A stretch of DNA of 8,457 nt from Chitinophagales bacterium (GTDB lineage Bacteria; Bacteroidota; Bacteroidia; Chitinophagales; UBA2359), in NCBI GenBank assembly GCA_020629335.1, contig JAHDDN010000105.1:1-8457 (forward strand), read 5' to 3'. Both the position numbers and the translations under genes were made by a program. This document shows positions 1 through 6,432 of the stretch, one piece after another (the stretch's first letter is position 1; the number at the start of each line of letters is the position of its first letter). The notes below the pieces were generated by a model, which saw only the letters and a program-made list of their open reading frames with translations, was not told the DNA's origin and did not search any database.

Positions 1-48
1 ATCTTAGTCGTAATGAACGCCCTGAGATTGCTGAGGTATGAACTCTGA
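1..48 (+). CDS. C-terminal end of a P1B-type heavy-metal ATPase (5' part outside window)
   Basis: Only the last 15 codons and the TGA stop are inside the window, in frame from base 1: ILVVMNALRLLRYEL. A 'LLVVLNALRLLR' ending is characteristic of the last transmembrane helix and C-terminus of metal-transporting P1B ATPases (CopA, ZntA and CadA families), which pump Cu+ or Zn2+/Cd2+/Pb2+ across the inner membrane. The family assignment rests on this short motif alone: no catalytic domain, metal-binding CPC motif or metal specificity can be read here. The gene converges on the minus-strand hydrolase at 191-1240. Confidence 0.7.
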   Translation: MLVVMNALRLLRYEL

Positions 49-96
49 TAAGTGATTATTTTATTAATACATCTTCATTATCGTAATTTAATCATC
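49..96. other. AT-rich spacer between convergent genes
   Basis: A short AT-rich stretch between the ATPase stop and the 3' end of element copy 1. I see no gene or clear hairpin in it. Confidence 0.5.
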
Positions 97-190
97 GCTA
101 AAACTGCGGCCCTGATAGAAGTGGTATGTGGCGTCAATACTGCGTATTCTACAGGCTTGCACAGGTTCCAATAAGAGGCAAGCAGCCCTA
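97..190 (-). repeat. Structured intergenic element, copy 1 (short form), abutting the hydrolase stop codon
   Basis: Read on the minus strand, this begins with TAGGGCTGC directly after the hydrolase TAA and ends with CGCAGTTTTAG. It is homologous to the 3' half of the element at 5868-6103. Block 181-160 matches 6014-6035 at 19 of 22 positions, and block 144-97 matches 6056-6103 without gaps, including a shared ACATACCACT. A stem is formed by 189-182 with 160-153 (AGG/CCT outside, TGC/GCA inside, two central mismatches). A second small hairpin is AATAC-GCA-GTATT (148-136). The position in the 3' UTR and the trailing TTTT suggest a terminator or a processed mRNA 3' end. The family name is unknown to me. 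Confidence 0.7.
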
Positions 191-1240
191 TTATTTTTGC
201 TCTTTAATAAACTGAATAATTTCAGCACTCATTCTTTCTTCCTCTTCAGTTGTTGGAATATGTCCCATTCCTTTGATATAAACTTCTTTTTTGTGCTTAA
301 TAAATTGCGCATATTTTTTGGTATGCTCTGCCCAAATTAATACATCTTTGGTGCCGTGAATTAATAAGACGGGCATCTCTAATCGACTTAGTTGATCTAA
401 TCTCGAACCTGATTTTCGAATGGCTTTGCCGTGTCTTTTATTGGCTTTAGGATGATTGATATAATCATTTTGTTTTTTGAATAAATTACGTTGTGCTGAA
501 AAGGTGATCATTTCTTCGTCAATCTTCTCATCATTTCTTAAAAAGGCAACAGTACCCACTCTGCTTTTAACTTCCTTGGCAAAAGATTTAGGTTTAACGC
601 CATACTTCCACATTAACTTAGCATTTTCTTGAATGACCTTAGCCGAAACAGAAACTAATTTCGGGTCCCAATAATAGCCCGTAGAAGCAAGACTCGTTAG
701 GGTAAGTACTCTTTCAGGATGATTAATGGATAAGTGTTGTCCAATCATCCCTCCCATAGAAATACCTACAATATGTGCTTTTTCTTTCTCTAATTTATCT
801 AAGACTCGACAAGCATCTTTGGCCATATCTGAGAGATCATAAAAATGGCGCCCTTTCGGAGCCTTTCCTTCTTGCCATCTACTTTTCCCAGTATCTCTAT
901 TATCAAATCGTACGACATGAAAAGAAGCATCTAACAATGGTTGAATGAATTCACTTGTCCATGCTAAGCCAGAGGTACCATAACCCATAATGAGTAAGAT
1001 TGTAGGATTTTTCTCATCGCCTATACTTTCAAAGTGAATACACAATTCTTCATTACAAACGCTGTCTAATCTGCCTATATGCCAATCTGGAATGTTATTA
1101 GATTGAGCGACAGCTTCAATAAGGGCATTGGTATTATTGGGCAAAGAAGGAGTGCTTTTACTAGTAAAACAACTAGTGAAAGATAAGTATAAGGCAGCTA
1201 AACTGAACATAAGCCAAATTCGATTTTTGATTGTTTTCAT
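191..1240 (-). CDS. Alpha/beta-hydrolase, probable lipoprotein (RdmC-like esterase family)
   Basis: A 349-residue alpha/beta-hydrolase fold enzyme, substrate unknown. The N-terminus is a lipoprotein signal: positive KTIKNR, a hydrophobic core and F-T-S-C with Cys24 as the lipidation site (the -3 residue is Phe, not the usual Leu), so it is probably envelope-anchored. The oxyanion-loop strand is LIMGYG (83-88) and the family strand DNRDTGKS is 113-120. The nucleophile elbow is GISMGG with Ser161, the acid is Asp299 in HGTKD, and the base is His327 in GMGHIP, so the triad is complete. A long segment, about 190-280, forms the cap over the active site. RdmC-type methylesterases and haloperoxidase-like hydrolases share the 'RDTG.S' and 'SMGG' pattern, but no reaction can be assigned. 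It lies 33 nt downstream of the dihydrouridine synthase gene on the same strand, so co-transcription is likely. Confidence 0.88.
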   Translation of the reverse strand: MKTIKNRIWLMFSLAALYLSFTSCFTSKSTPSLPNNTNALIEAVAQSNNIPDWHIGRLDSVCNEELCIHFESIGDEKNPTILLIMGYGTSGLAWTSEFIQPLLDASFHVVRFDNRDTGKSRWQEGKAPKGRHFYDLSDMAKDACRVLDKLEKEKAHIVGISMGGMIGQHLSINHPERVLTLTSLASTGYYWDPKLVSVSAKVIQENAKLMWKYGVKPKSFAKEVKSRVGTVAFLRNDEKIDEEMITFSAQRNLFKKQNDYINHPKANKRHGKAIRKSGSRLDQLSRLEMPVLLIHGTKDVLIWAEHTKKYAQFIKHKKEVYIKGMGHIPTTEEEERMSAEIIQFIKEQK

Positions 1241-1273
1241 GAATGGATATTGTTCTTTGGAAGTTCGATTTAA

Positions 1274-2248
1274 TTAAAAATGGGGAGCCATTTCACTTTC
1301 TAAGGAATGGGATTCCAATATTTCTTTAACGGCATCATCATAAGCCTCATAAGTTTTCGCTTTTTTGATTTTCTTGACCACTTTTTGTGGATTGGGAAAA
1401 GTGGTAGCGAAGTATTCCCAATAAGTCAGCATCTTTCTAATAACCGCTTTCTCTCCAGTCAATTTTTGTTCAAAGGAAGTAAAAAGGGTATCAATATATT
1501 TGCTGAAAACAGTTATTCTATTTTCAGGAAATTCATGCGAATTATTTTTGATCATACGAGGAAGAAATGGATTGGCAATTAATCCTCTTCCCAACATCCA
1601 ATGATCGATAGAAGGAAATCGATCGGCCATTTCTTCAAATATAGCGACTGTTGTTATATCGCCATTGAAATAGAGTTTTTGATTGGTGCTGTCAATACAT
1701 TTTTGGAATCCTTCCAGATCCACTCCACCCTTATAGAGCTGCTTCCCAATTCGAGCATGAATACCGATACTTTTGATAGGGTATTTTGCTAATACTGGAA
1801 AGGTATGGAGTATTTCTCCACAATGATCATAGCCCATTCGCATCTTCATAGAAACGATAATGTCTGTTTCTGTATGCACCCGATCCAAGATACGATCAAT
1901 TTTTTCAGGATTAGCGATTAATCCAGATCCCATTCCTTTATTAGTGACCATAGGGTAGGGGCATCCTAGATTCCAATTTAATTCATTATAGCCTTGAGAT
2001 TGAACATATTTCGCCGCAAAGATGAATTCATCAGCGCTACAAGTCATTACTTGAGGTATTAGATTTACTTTTGTATTATTTTTAGGCAATAAATCTCGCT
2101 GGTACATCGCTTTGATTTCCATCTTCCCATTGAATCTAATGTAGGGAGCATAGAATATATCAATCCCATCAAAGAACTGTTGGAATACATTCCTAAATCG
2201 GAAAGTGGTGAATCCTTGCAAGGGAGAAGAAATCAAAGTGTGCTGCAT
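1274..2248 (-). CDS. tRNA-dihydrouridine synthase (Dus family)
   Basis: A 324-residue flavoprotein that reduces specific uridines in the D-loop of tRNA to dihydrouridine using FMN and NAD(P)H in the cytoplasm. The TIM-barrel signatures occur in order: N-terminal SSPLQGFTT, where the family usually has 'APM.G.T'; LNWNLGCPYP (90-99) with the catalytic Cys96; SMKMRMG with the FMN-binding Lys135; GIHAR (162-166), usually 'VHGRT'; NGDI (195-198); and the phosphate-binding GRGLIANP (220-227). The C-terminal helical domain (about 240-315) is the tRNA-recognition part. Length is normal. The substitutions at the N-terminal and HGRT motifs suggest a divergent, DusC-like subgroup common in Bacteroidota; target position is not predictable. 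The start at 2248 lies 98 nt from the divergent sigma-factor start. A 12-A run at 2275-2286 (T12 on this strand) lies just upstream. Confidence 0.93.
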   Translation of the reverse strand: MQHTLISSPLQGFTTFRFRNVFQQFFDGIDIFYAPYIRFNGKMEIKAMYQRDLLPKNNTKVNLIPQVMTCSADEFIFAAKYVQSQGYNELNWNLGCPYPMVTNKGMGSGLIANPEKIDRILDRVHTETDIIVSMKMRMGYDHCGEILHTFPVLAKYPIKSIGIHARIGKQLYKGGVDLEGFQKCIDSTNQKLYFNGDITTVAIFEEMADRFPSIDHWMLGRGLIANPFLPRMIKNNSHEFPENRITVFSKYIDTLFTSFEQKLTGEKAVIRKMLTYWEYFATTFPNPQKVVKKIKKAKTYEAYDDAVKEILESHSLESEMAPHF

Positions 2249-2296
2249 GGCTGTAAAGATAAAATGGATTTATGAAAAAAAAAAAACACATTTTAC

Positions 2297-2330
2297 TGCA
2301 ACCCTTTTAAAAATTTGCATCTTGTATTAT
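2297..2330 (+). promoter_or_regulatory. Candidate ECF-type promoter of the sigma-factor operon
   Basis: In the 98-nt divergent gap, TGCAACCC (2297-2304) resembles an ECF -35 element with its central AAC. About 15 nt downstream, TCTTG (2320-2324) and TATTAT (2325-2330) can serve as the -10 region, 17-27 nt before the ATG. This geometry would suit autoregulation by the encoded sigma factor. A Bacteroidota housekeeping -7 element (TAnnTTTG) is matched only imperfectly by AAAATTTG nearby. Prediction only. Confidence 0.33.
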
Positions 2331-2346
2331 AGAAACCCTAATCACG

Positions 2347-3453
2347 ATGAATAAAATTTCTTGGCAAGACATATATAGGTCCGAAGCACCTAAATTGCTC
2401 GCTCTTTGTAGGCGCTATGTCAAAGATATAGCTACTGCACAGGATTTGATGCAAGATGCCTTTATGATAGCAATGGAGAAACAGCAGCAATTTTCGGGCA
2501 GAGGTGCTATTGGTGCATGGCTGCGTAAAATTACCGTGAATCATACATTGATGCACCTACGTAAGCAAAAGCACTTTACAGAGCTACTAAATGAGGAGGC
2601 GAAAATAGCAGCTAATACTGAAAAAGACGGAGATATAGAAGATCCTAAGAGTATCATTCTATCAATGAATTTAGAAGTCTCTGACTTAATTGCCGTAATA
2701 GACGAATTAGCAGAACACCACAAGGCCGTATTTAATTTATACGTTTTTGAGGAATACACACATAAAAAAATTGCAGAAGAACTTTCGATTAGTGTAGGAA
2801 CTTCGAAATCACACTTATCGCGTGCAAGAAAAAAAATCCAGCAAATTTTACTGGAAAAAGTGCAAGAGATGAAAAAGAAAAAACGCAGAGCAGTCTTTTC
2901 TTGGCTGCCATTTATTAAAACTGAGAAAGCCGAGGCATCCTATATTGATGATTTATTCAGTGATAAATTACAAGATTGGACCTTGGAAACAGGCAAGATG
3001 CCTGATAAGCTGATAGAGGCTATGAATACGGCACCACCTATTCAAGTCAATCCAATAATAGGGATGATCAAAACGATTGGAATTCCTAGTGTAATGATTG
3101 GAGTAATAGGTGTATCGATTGGCGTCTATTTTTTTAATGTTGATTCTCCCAATAATATACAGGAAGAAAGTAAAACCACTATTCATAATGTGTCCTTAGA
3201 AGAAGAAATCGCAAAGGAACCCTCGCTAAAACAAGAAAGTTTGCCCATATCAATTGATAGTCTTAAGCCTTTACAAAATACCCCTAAAGAGCCTGTAAGC
3301 AAAATCAAACAAAAGAGTCATCGACCGCCTTCTAAACCGAAGCGCGTCTCTCCAGATCAAGCACTTCCTCCTAAAGATACCAGCGCACCAGTCATCATTA
3401 AAAAACAAGTAATTGTCAGAGATACCGTTTATCAAATCAAGCCAAAAAAATGA
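2347..3453 (+). CDS. ECF sigma factor fused to a transmembrane segment and periplasmic tail
   Basis: A 368-residue protein, about twice the length of a normal ECF sigma factor. Residues 7-75 are sigma region 2 (core-binding DLMQDAFM, then WLRKITVNHTLMHLRK). Residues about 115-168 are region 4 with the helix-turn-helix THKKIAEELSISVGTSKSHLSRARKKI, split here as 138-150 and 151-164. After a basic stretch (MKKKKRR, 175-181), YIDDLFSDKLQDW (199-211) resembles the N-terminal motif of membrane proteins usually encoded directly downstream of Bacteroidota sigma genes. One transmembrane helix spans about 243-263. The rest (264-368) is Pro/Lys/Ser-rich, probably periplasmic, and ends with VRDTVYQIKPKK. 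I infer a membrane-tethered sigma factor, or one carrying its own anti-sigma-like part, released or activated by an envelope signal. No Shine-Dalgarno is evident. The stop overlaps the next gene's start as ATGA. Confidence 0.87.
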   Translation: MNKISWQDIYRSEAPKLLALCRRYVKDIATAQDLMQDAFMIAMEKQQQFSGRGAIGAWLRKITVNHTLMHLRKQKHFTELLNEEAKIAANTEKDGDIEDPKSIILSMNLEVSDLIAVIDELAEHHKAVFNLYVFEEYTHKKIAEELSISVGTSKSHLSRARKKIQQILLEKVQEMKKKKRRAVFSWLPFIKTEKAEASYIDDLFSDKLQDWTLETGKMPDKLIEAMNTAPPIQVNPIIGMIKTIGIPSVMIGVIGVSIGVYFFNVDSPNNIQEESKTTIHNVSLEEEIAKEPSLKQESLPISIDSLKPLQNTPKEPVSKIKQKSHRPPSKPKRVSPDQALPPKDTSAPVIIKKQVIVRDTVYQIKPKK

Positions 3454-4520
3454 AAAATAAATTAGCCTTAACTCTATTATTCTTCTTATTAAGTACTTGT
3501 TTCGTACTCGCACAAATAGAATCTTCCACCTTAGTGCGTGATACGATTTTTGTGTATGATACCCTTTACATCACAGATACCATTCATATTGAACGCCCCA
3601 GTATAGAATTAGTAAGATTAGATTCCAAGCCAATAGAGGAAATTTACTCCGAGAGTTTAAATAAAGATTTTAAAATTGGCGAAAAAGTCATTATTTTTTT
3701 AGATGGAACTGCAACCATTTACGATTCCAACATCATTCATACAGACAAATTGATTAACTCAAAAAAATCTGAAGAAATGAAAAAATTATCGTTTTTAAGT
3801 TTAATGTTCTTTGCTTTCCAAAATATGGTTTTAGCACAAAATGATATTGGATTATCTATTGGCGGCGGCCTACATAATTTAGTAGTAGATTATAGTGGTC
3901 AAAACGAGTTCGCAAATGTCTTTATGGTAACTGACACCAAATTAGAAGCTTGTTTTAATGCTGGTTTGAATATAAGAAGGCCGATAGTTAAAAATAAACT
4001 CCAATTAAATGCGGGCTTAAATTATTACTATCTAAGCCCAACGAGTTTTCCTGTGACGATACAAAATGGAGAACCAGTTGAGGTAAACACTATAGATTCA
4101 TTGGCCATAGAAAGACCATATATTCCTAACTTCCTCAATCAAGATGAGAATTTTACAACTGCTTTTCATCTCATTAGTCTTCCTATTGGAGTTTATGCCA
4201 ATACCAAATGGGTACGTCCAGGAGTAGGGGTAGAATTATATCACAAGCGGGCTAAAGTGGCTTCCAATATTACTTACACAGATCAGGATGGTAATATCGT
4301 AGCTCAAAATCAGAAACACATTATTCCATATACTGGAGTCAGTGTCTTTGGAGGATTACAAATCCCTATCGCCAAACGATTTGATATAGAAATGAAATAC
4401 ACCTTGGGACTTACTTCAGAGTATATTGCGAACTATAATGATGTAGAAATCAAAACCCAACTACAACGTATAGAATTAGCAGCCCGCTACCAACTTGGAA
4501 AAAAGAATAAAGAGAAATAA
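3450..4520 (+). CDS. Outer-membrane beta-barrel protein with an N-terminal DT-repeat segment (possible two-gene fusion)
   Basis: A 356-residue ORF translationally coupled to the sigma factor (ATGA overlap, 3450-3453). Residues 1-22 are a signal peptide ending in VLAQ. They are followed by VRDTIFVYDTLYITDTIHI (29-47), a six-residue DT-repeat that echoes VRDTVYQI at the sigma protein's C-terminus, and then a short mixed segment to about 109. At Met110 (ATG at 3777) a second complete signal peptide starts (MKKLSFLSLMFFAF, ending MVLAQ at 126-130). It leads into a barrel-like domain: LSIGGGLHN, LNAGLNYYYL, LPIGVYANTKW, GVSVFGGLQIP, IEMKYTLGL and a final IELAARYQLG. The barrel resembles small PorT/OmpW-like outer-membrane proteins, and no ligand is predictable. 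The internal signal peptide suggests the true barrel gene is 3777-4520 (247 residues) and that 3450-3777 was a separate small periplasmic-protein gene. Confidence 0.75.
   Translation: MKNKLALTLLFFLLSTCFVLAQIESSTLVRDTIFVYDTLYITDTIHIERPSIELVRLDSKPIEEIYSESLNKDFKIGEKVIIFLDGTATIYDSNIIHTDKLINSKKSEEMKKLSFLSLMFFAFQNMVLAQNDIGLSIGGGLHNLVVDYSGQNEFANVFMVTDTKLEACFNAGLNIRRPIVKNKLQLNAGLNYYYLSPTSFPVTIQNGEPVEVNTIDSLAIERPYIPNFLNQDENFTTAFHLISLPIGVYANTKWVRPGVGVELYHKRAKVASNITYTDQDGNIVAQNQKHIIPYTGVSVFGGLQIPIAKRFDIEMKYTLGLTSEYIANYNDVEIKTQLQRIELAARYQLGKKNKEK
3761..3767 (+). other. A7 homopolymer at a probable gene-fusion junction
   Basis: Seven A residues lie 10 nt before the internal ATG at 3777. If the run were six A, the upstream frame would end SKNLKK and stop at TGA overlapping that start (ATGA). 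The site can therefore be a sequencing error, an indel or a slippage site. Confidence 0.5.
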
Positions 4521-4541
4521 TCTTCCTTATCTTTCTAATCA

Positions 4542-4570
4542 AAATGTCATATCTTCAAGATATGACATTT
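4542..4570 (+). terminator. Perfect AT-rich hairpin after the sigma/outer-membrane operon
   Basis: AAATGTCATATCTT and AAGATATGACATTT form 14-nt perfect arms around a single C (12-bp stem with TTCAA loop), 21 nt after the barrel stop. The arms are AT-rich and only a weak T-rich stretch follows (TTTCTTATTTG). It fits a terminator or 3'-end stabiliser, but as a palindrome it could also bind a protein dimer. Confidence 0.55.
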
Positions 4571-4589
4571 CTTATTTGAAAAATCTCTT

Positions 4590-4682
4590 AGCGAGCAAAG
4601 CTAGCAGTCTGACATCTGAAAGAGAGCGCAGCGAACGGTCTGGCATCCCAAAGAGAGCACAGCAAACGATCTCTCTTCTAAA
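4590..4682 (+). repeat. Three degenerate 31-bp tandem repeats
   Basis: Units start at 4590, 4621 and 4652 with an exact 31-nt period and the shared pattern AGnGAGCnnAGCnAnC followed by TCT. Unit 1 against 2 matches at 22 of 31 positions and unit 2 against 3 at 23 of 31. The block is richer in G and C than its AT-rich surroundings and lies between the operon hairpin and the helicase start. The decay across units and lack of a consistent frame argue against coding. Confidence 0.65.
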
Positions 4683-4723
4683 AAAAATACCTACCTTTAC
4701 ACCCTAAACTCAAATAATACCAT

Positions 4724-5869
4724 ATGACATTTGCCGATTTAGGGGTAGCTCCACATTTAATAAAAGTTTTAGAAGAACAAAACTATAGCCAGCCCTATCC
4801 CATACAAGAAGCAGCTATTCCGCACATTATCAAACGAAAAGATTTACTAGGAATCGCCAAAACAGGATCAGGAAAAACGGCCGCTTACGTATTGCCTATC
4901 CTAATGAACGTCAAGCCCAAAAGAGCCGTTGAAAGCAGACACATTAGGGTGTTAGTATTAGTTCCTACCAGAGAGTTAGCCGTTCAAGTCAGAGATGTGT
5001 TTCAATTATTTTCTAAAGGCTTACCAGATCGGATTAAGACTATCGCTGTATATGGAGGCGCCTCCATCAATCCCCAAATGATTGCCATGCAAGGCGTTGA
5101 TATTTTAGTCGCCACTCCAGGCCGCTTAATTGAGTTAGTGGAGTCCAATGCGGTTCACCTATCTACTCTAAGAACCCTCGTATTAGATGAAGCAGATAAA
5201 ATGCTAAACTTAGGTTTCAAGGATGAAATGGATCGCATATTTAATTTATTACCGAATAGAAGGCAAAATCTACTATTCTCAGCCACATTAAGTGATAAAG
5301 TAAGCAACATCCAACAAATTTTAATGACTGATCCCATCATTGCCAAAATGGAAGGAAGTGATGAAGACAATATCGAATGGATCAACCAACAAGCCTTCTT
5401 AGTAACAGACGAAAGAAAAGGCCCATTGCTCCGTTACCTAATTAAGAAACACGACCTAAAACAAGTATTAGTATTCACTTCTTCAGTTTATAAAGCTGAC
5501 CTAGTAGCAGAAAAACTACGCAAAAATGGCATCGATGCCTTATCCACTCATTCCAAGAAAAGCCCAAAAGCAAGAAGAGATGCCCTACGCGAATTCAAAT
5601 CAGGAGAATTAAGAGTATTAGTGGCAACAGATCTGCTCTCACGTGGTATTGATATCGAGTTTTTGCCCCACGTCATCAATTACGAATTGCCCCGCTCACC
5701 CAAAGATTATATCCACCGAATTGGGCGAACAGGTCGGGCCGAATCGCCAGGTGATGCCATTTCCTTAGTAACTGTAAAAGACAAAAATCACTTCATTGTT
5801 ATCCAGAAAAAAATGGGTAAAAAAATCTATCTCGAAGATAGTAAAGACATAGATTTAAAAGGCTATTAG
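4724..5869 (+). CDS. rhlE: RhlE-like DEAD-box ATP-dependent RNA helicase
   Basis: A 381-residue cytoplasmic ATP-dependent RNA-unwinding enzyme involved in rRNA maturation or mRNA turnover. All motifs are present: Q motif with Gln28 (YPIQEA), Walker A AKTGSGKT (45-52), PTRELA (81-86), VYGGASINPQM (109-119, the hallmark of the RhlE subgroup), TPGR (131-134), DEAD (155-158), SAT (186-188), VLVFTSS (248-254), ATDLLSRGIDI (301-311) and HRIGRTGR (331-338). Instead of the usual 'HG.KSQ..R' after motif IV it has THSKKSPKARR (275-285). The protein ends soon after the helicase core, without the long basic tail of many RhlE proteins. The start follows CCAT at 4724; earlier frames do not extend it. It has its own transcription unit, downstream of the tandem repeats, and its stop codon touches structured element copy 2. 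Cold-shock induction is typical of the family but not shown here. Confidence 0.94.
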   Translation: MTFADLGVAPHLIKVLEEQNYSQPYPIQEAAIPHIIKRKDLLGIAKTGSGKTAAYVLPILMNVKPKRAVESRHIRVLVLVPTRELAVQVRDVFQLFSKGLPDRIKTIAVYGGASINPQMIAMQGVDILVATPGRLIELVESNAVHLSTLRTLVLDEADKMLNLGFKDEMDRIFNLLPNRRQNLLFSATLSDKVSNIQQILMTDPIIAKMEGSDEDNIEWINQQAFLVTDERKGPLLRYLIKKHDLKQVLVFTSSVYKADLVAEKLRKNGIDALSTHSKKSPKARRDALREFKSGELRVLVATDLLSRGIDIEFLPHVINYELPRSPKDYIHRIGRTGRAESPGDAISLVTVKDKNHFIVIQKKMGKKIYLEDSKDIDLKGY

Positions 5870-6103
5870 GGCGTGCCCATGCGCTCGTATTGGCGGGCCT
5901 TGTGCCCGCCCCAATTTATCATTTATCATTACGCATTCATCATTCGCCGAAGGCGCATGGTCGGGCTGTCCGTTCTTATGCAGCTATACTGCTCCTATTC
6001 CGCTAAGGCGCACTTGTCTCTTATTGGAGCCTGCGTGCGCCTAAGCTCCATTAGTCGCAGTATGTACGCTACATACCACTCCCATCCCTCACGCAATTTT
6101 AGT
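5868..6103 (+). repeat. Structured intergenic element, copy 2 (long form), abutting the helicase stop codon
   Basis: A GC-rich block starting AGGGCGTGCCC at the helicase stop and ending CTCACGCAATTTTAG. GCGTG (5871-5875) can pair with CACGC (6090-6094), closing the element. Inside, CCATGCGC (5877-5884) pairs with GCGCATGG (5953-5960) around a perfect 7-bp hairpin, GGCGGGC-CTTGT-GCCCGCC (5892-5910). AGGCGCAC (6006-6013) pairs with GTGCGCCT (6035-6042). GTATGTA-CGC-TACATAC (6060-6076) is a third hairpin. The part from 6006 to 6103 is homologous to copy 1 at 97-190. I recall similar 'GGGCGTGCCC...TCGGGCT-TCCG...CCCTCACGC' blocks in many Bacteroidota genomes, but cannot name a curated family. Confidence 0.72.
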
Positions 6104-6227
6104 ATACTTGGTCTATTAGTATTGCTTGATTAATGCTTCTATTGTATCCCGATAAAATAAATTTTTATTTTTTTTTTTTTGAAAAAAGCGAAGGATTTTA
6201 AAACCACCATCGTCTAAGCAATTGAAA

Positions 6228-6284
6228 ACTATACTTTTCTTTATTCTTAACACCATAAAATTCCTCTTTTTACAAAAGTATAGT
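6228..6284. repeat. 11-bp perfect inverted repeat with 35-nt spacer
   Basis: ACTATACTTTT (6228-6238) is the exact reverse complement of AAAAGTATAGT (6274-6284). It lies about 215 nt before the peroxidase start. It could fold as a stem in an RNA leader or act as paired operator half-sites. The spacer is AT-rich and shows no further pairing. Confidence 0.45.
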
Positions 6285-6432
6285 ACCCTTTTTAAAGATT
6301 GTAGTCAGGTTTCTCCCTAAGAAACTAAGCAATCAAAAATGACCATATTTATTTTCCTATTTACAGATTGAATTGACCAATGGATAATATGTCCATTTAT
6401 GCACTGTAGTGTTAATAGTCTCCCTATATCTA

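Noticed and set aside
3..41. Alternative left-edge reading frame ending LSRNERPEIAEV
   Set aside because: The frame from base 1 (ILVVMNALRLLRYEL) matches a known P1B-ATPase C-terminus. This one matches nothing I recognise.
2829..2872. A8 run that with one base less would end the sigma frame at TGA overlapping ATG at 2869
   Set aside because: The frame as given (RKKIQQILLEKVQEM) is a natural sigma C-terminal helix, whereas the shifted one (SSKFYWKKCKR) is not. The sigma/membrane fusion is therefore taken as real.
4590..4682. CRISPR-like array
   Set aside because: The 31-bp units are directly adjacent without unique spacers, are degenerate, and no cas genes are present.
4692..4699. TACCTTTA as a Bacteroidota -7 promoter element for the helicase
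   Set aside because: It is one base off the TAnnTTTG consensus and there is no convincing -33 TTTG at the right distance.
4495..4707. 70-residue ORF overlapping the barrel gene end
   Set aside because: It starts inside the barrel gene and runs through the hairpin and the 31-bp repeats, so it is a chance opening.
5873..6133. 86-residue plus-strand ORF after the helicase
   Set aside because: It lies almost wholly in the structured element, with composition set by its GC-rich hairpins. It has no recognisable domain.
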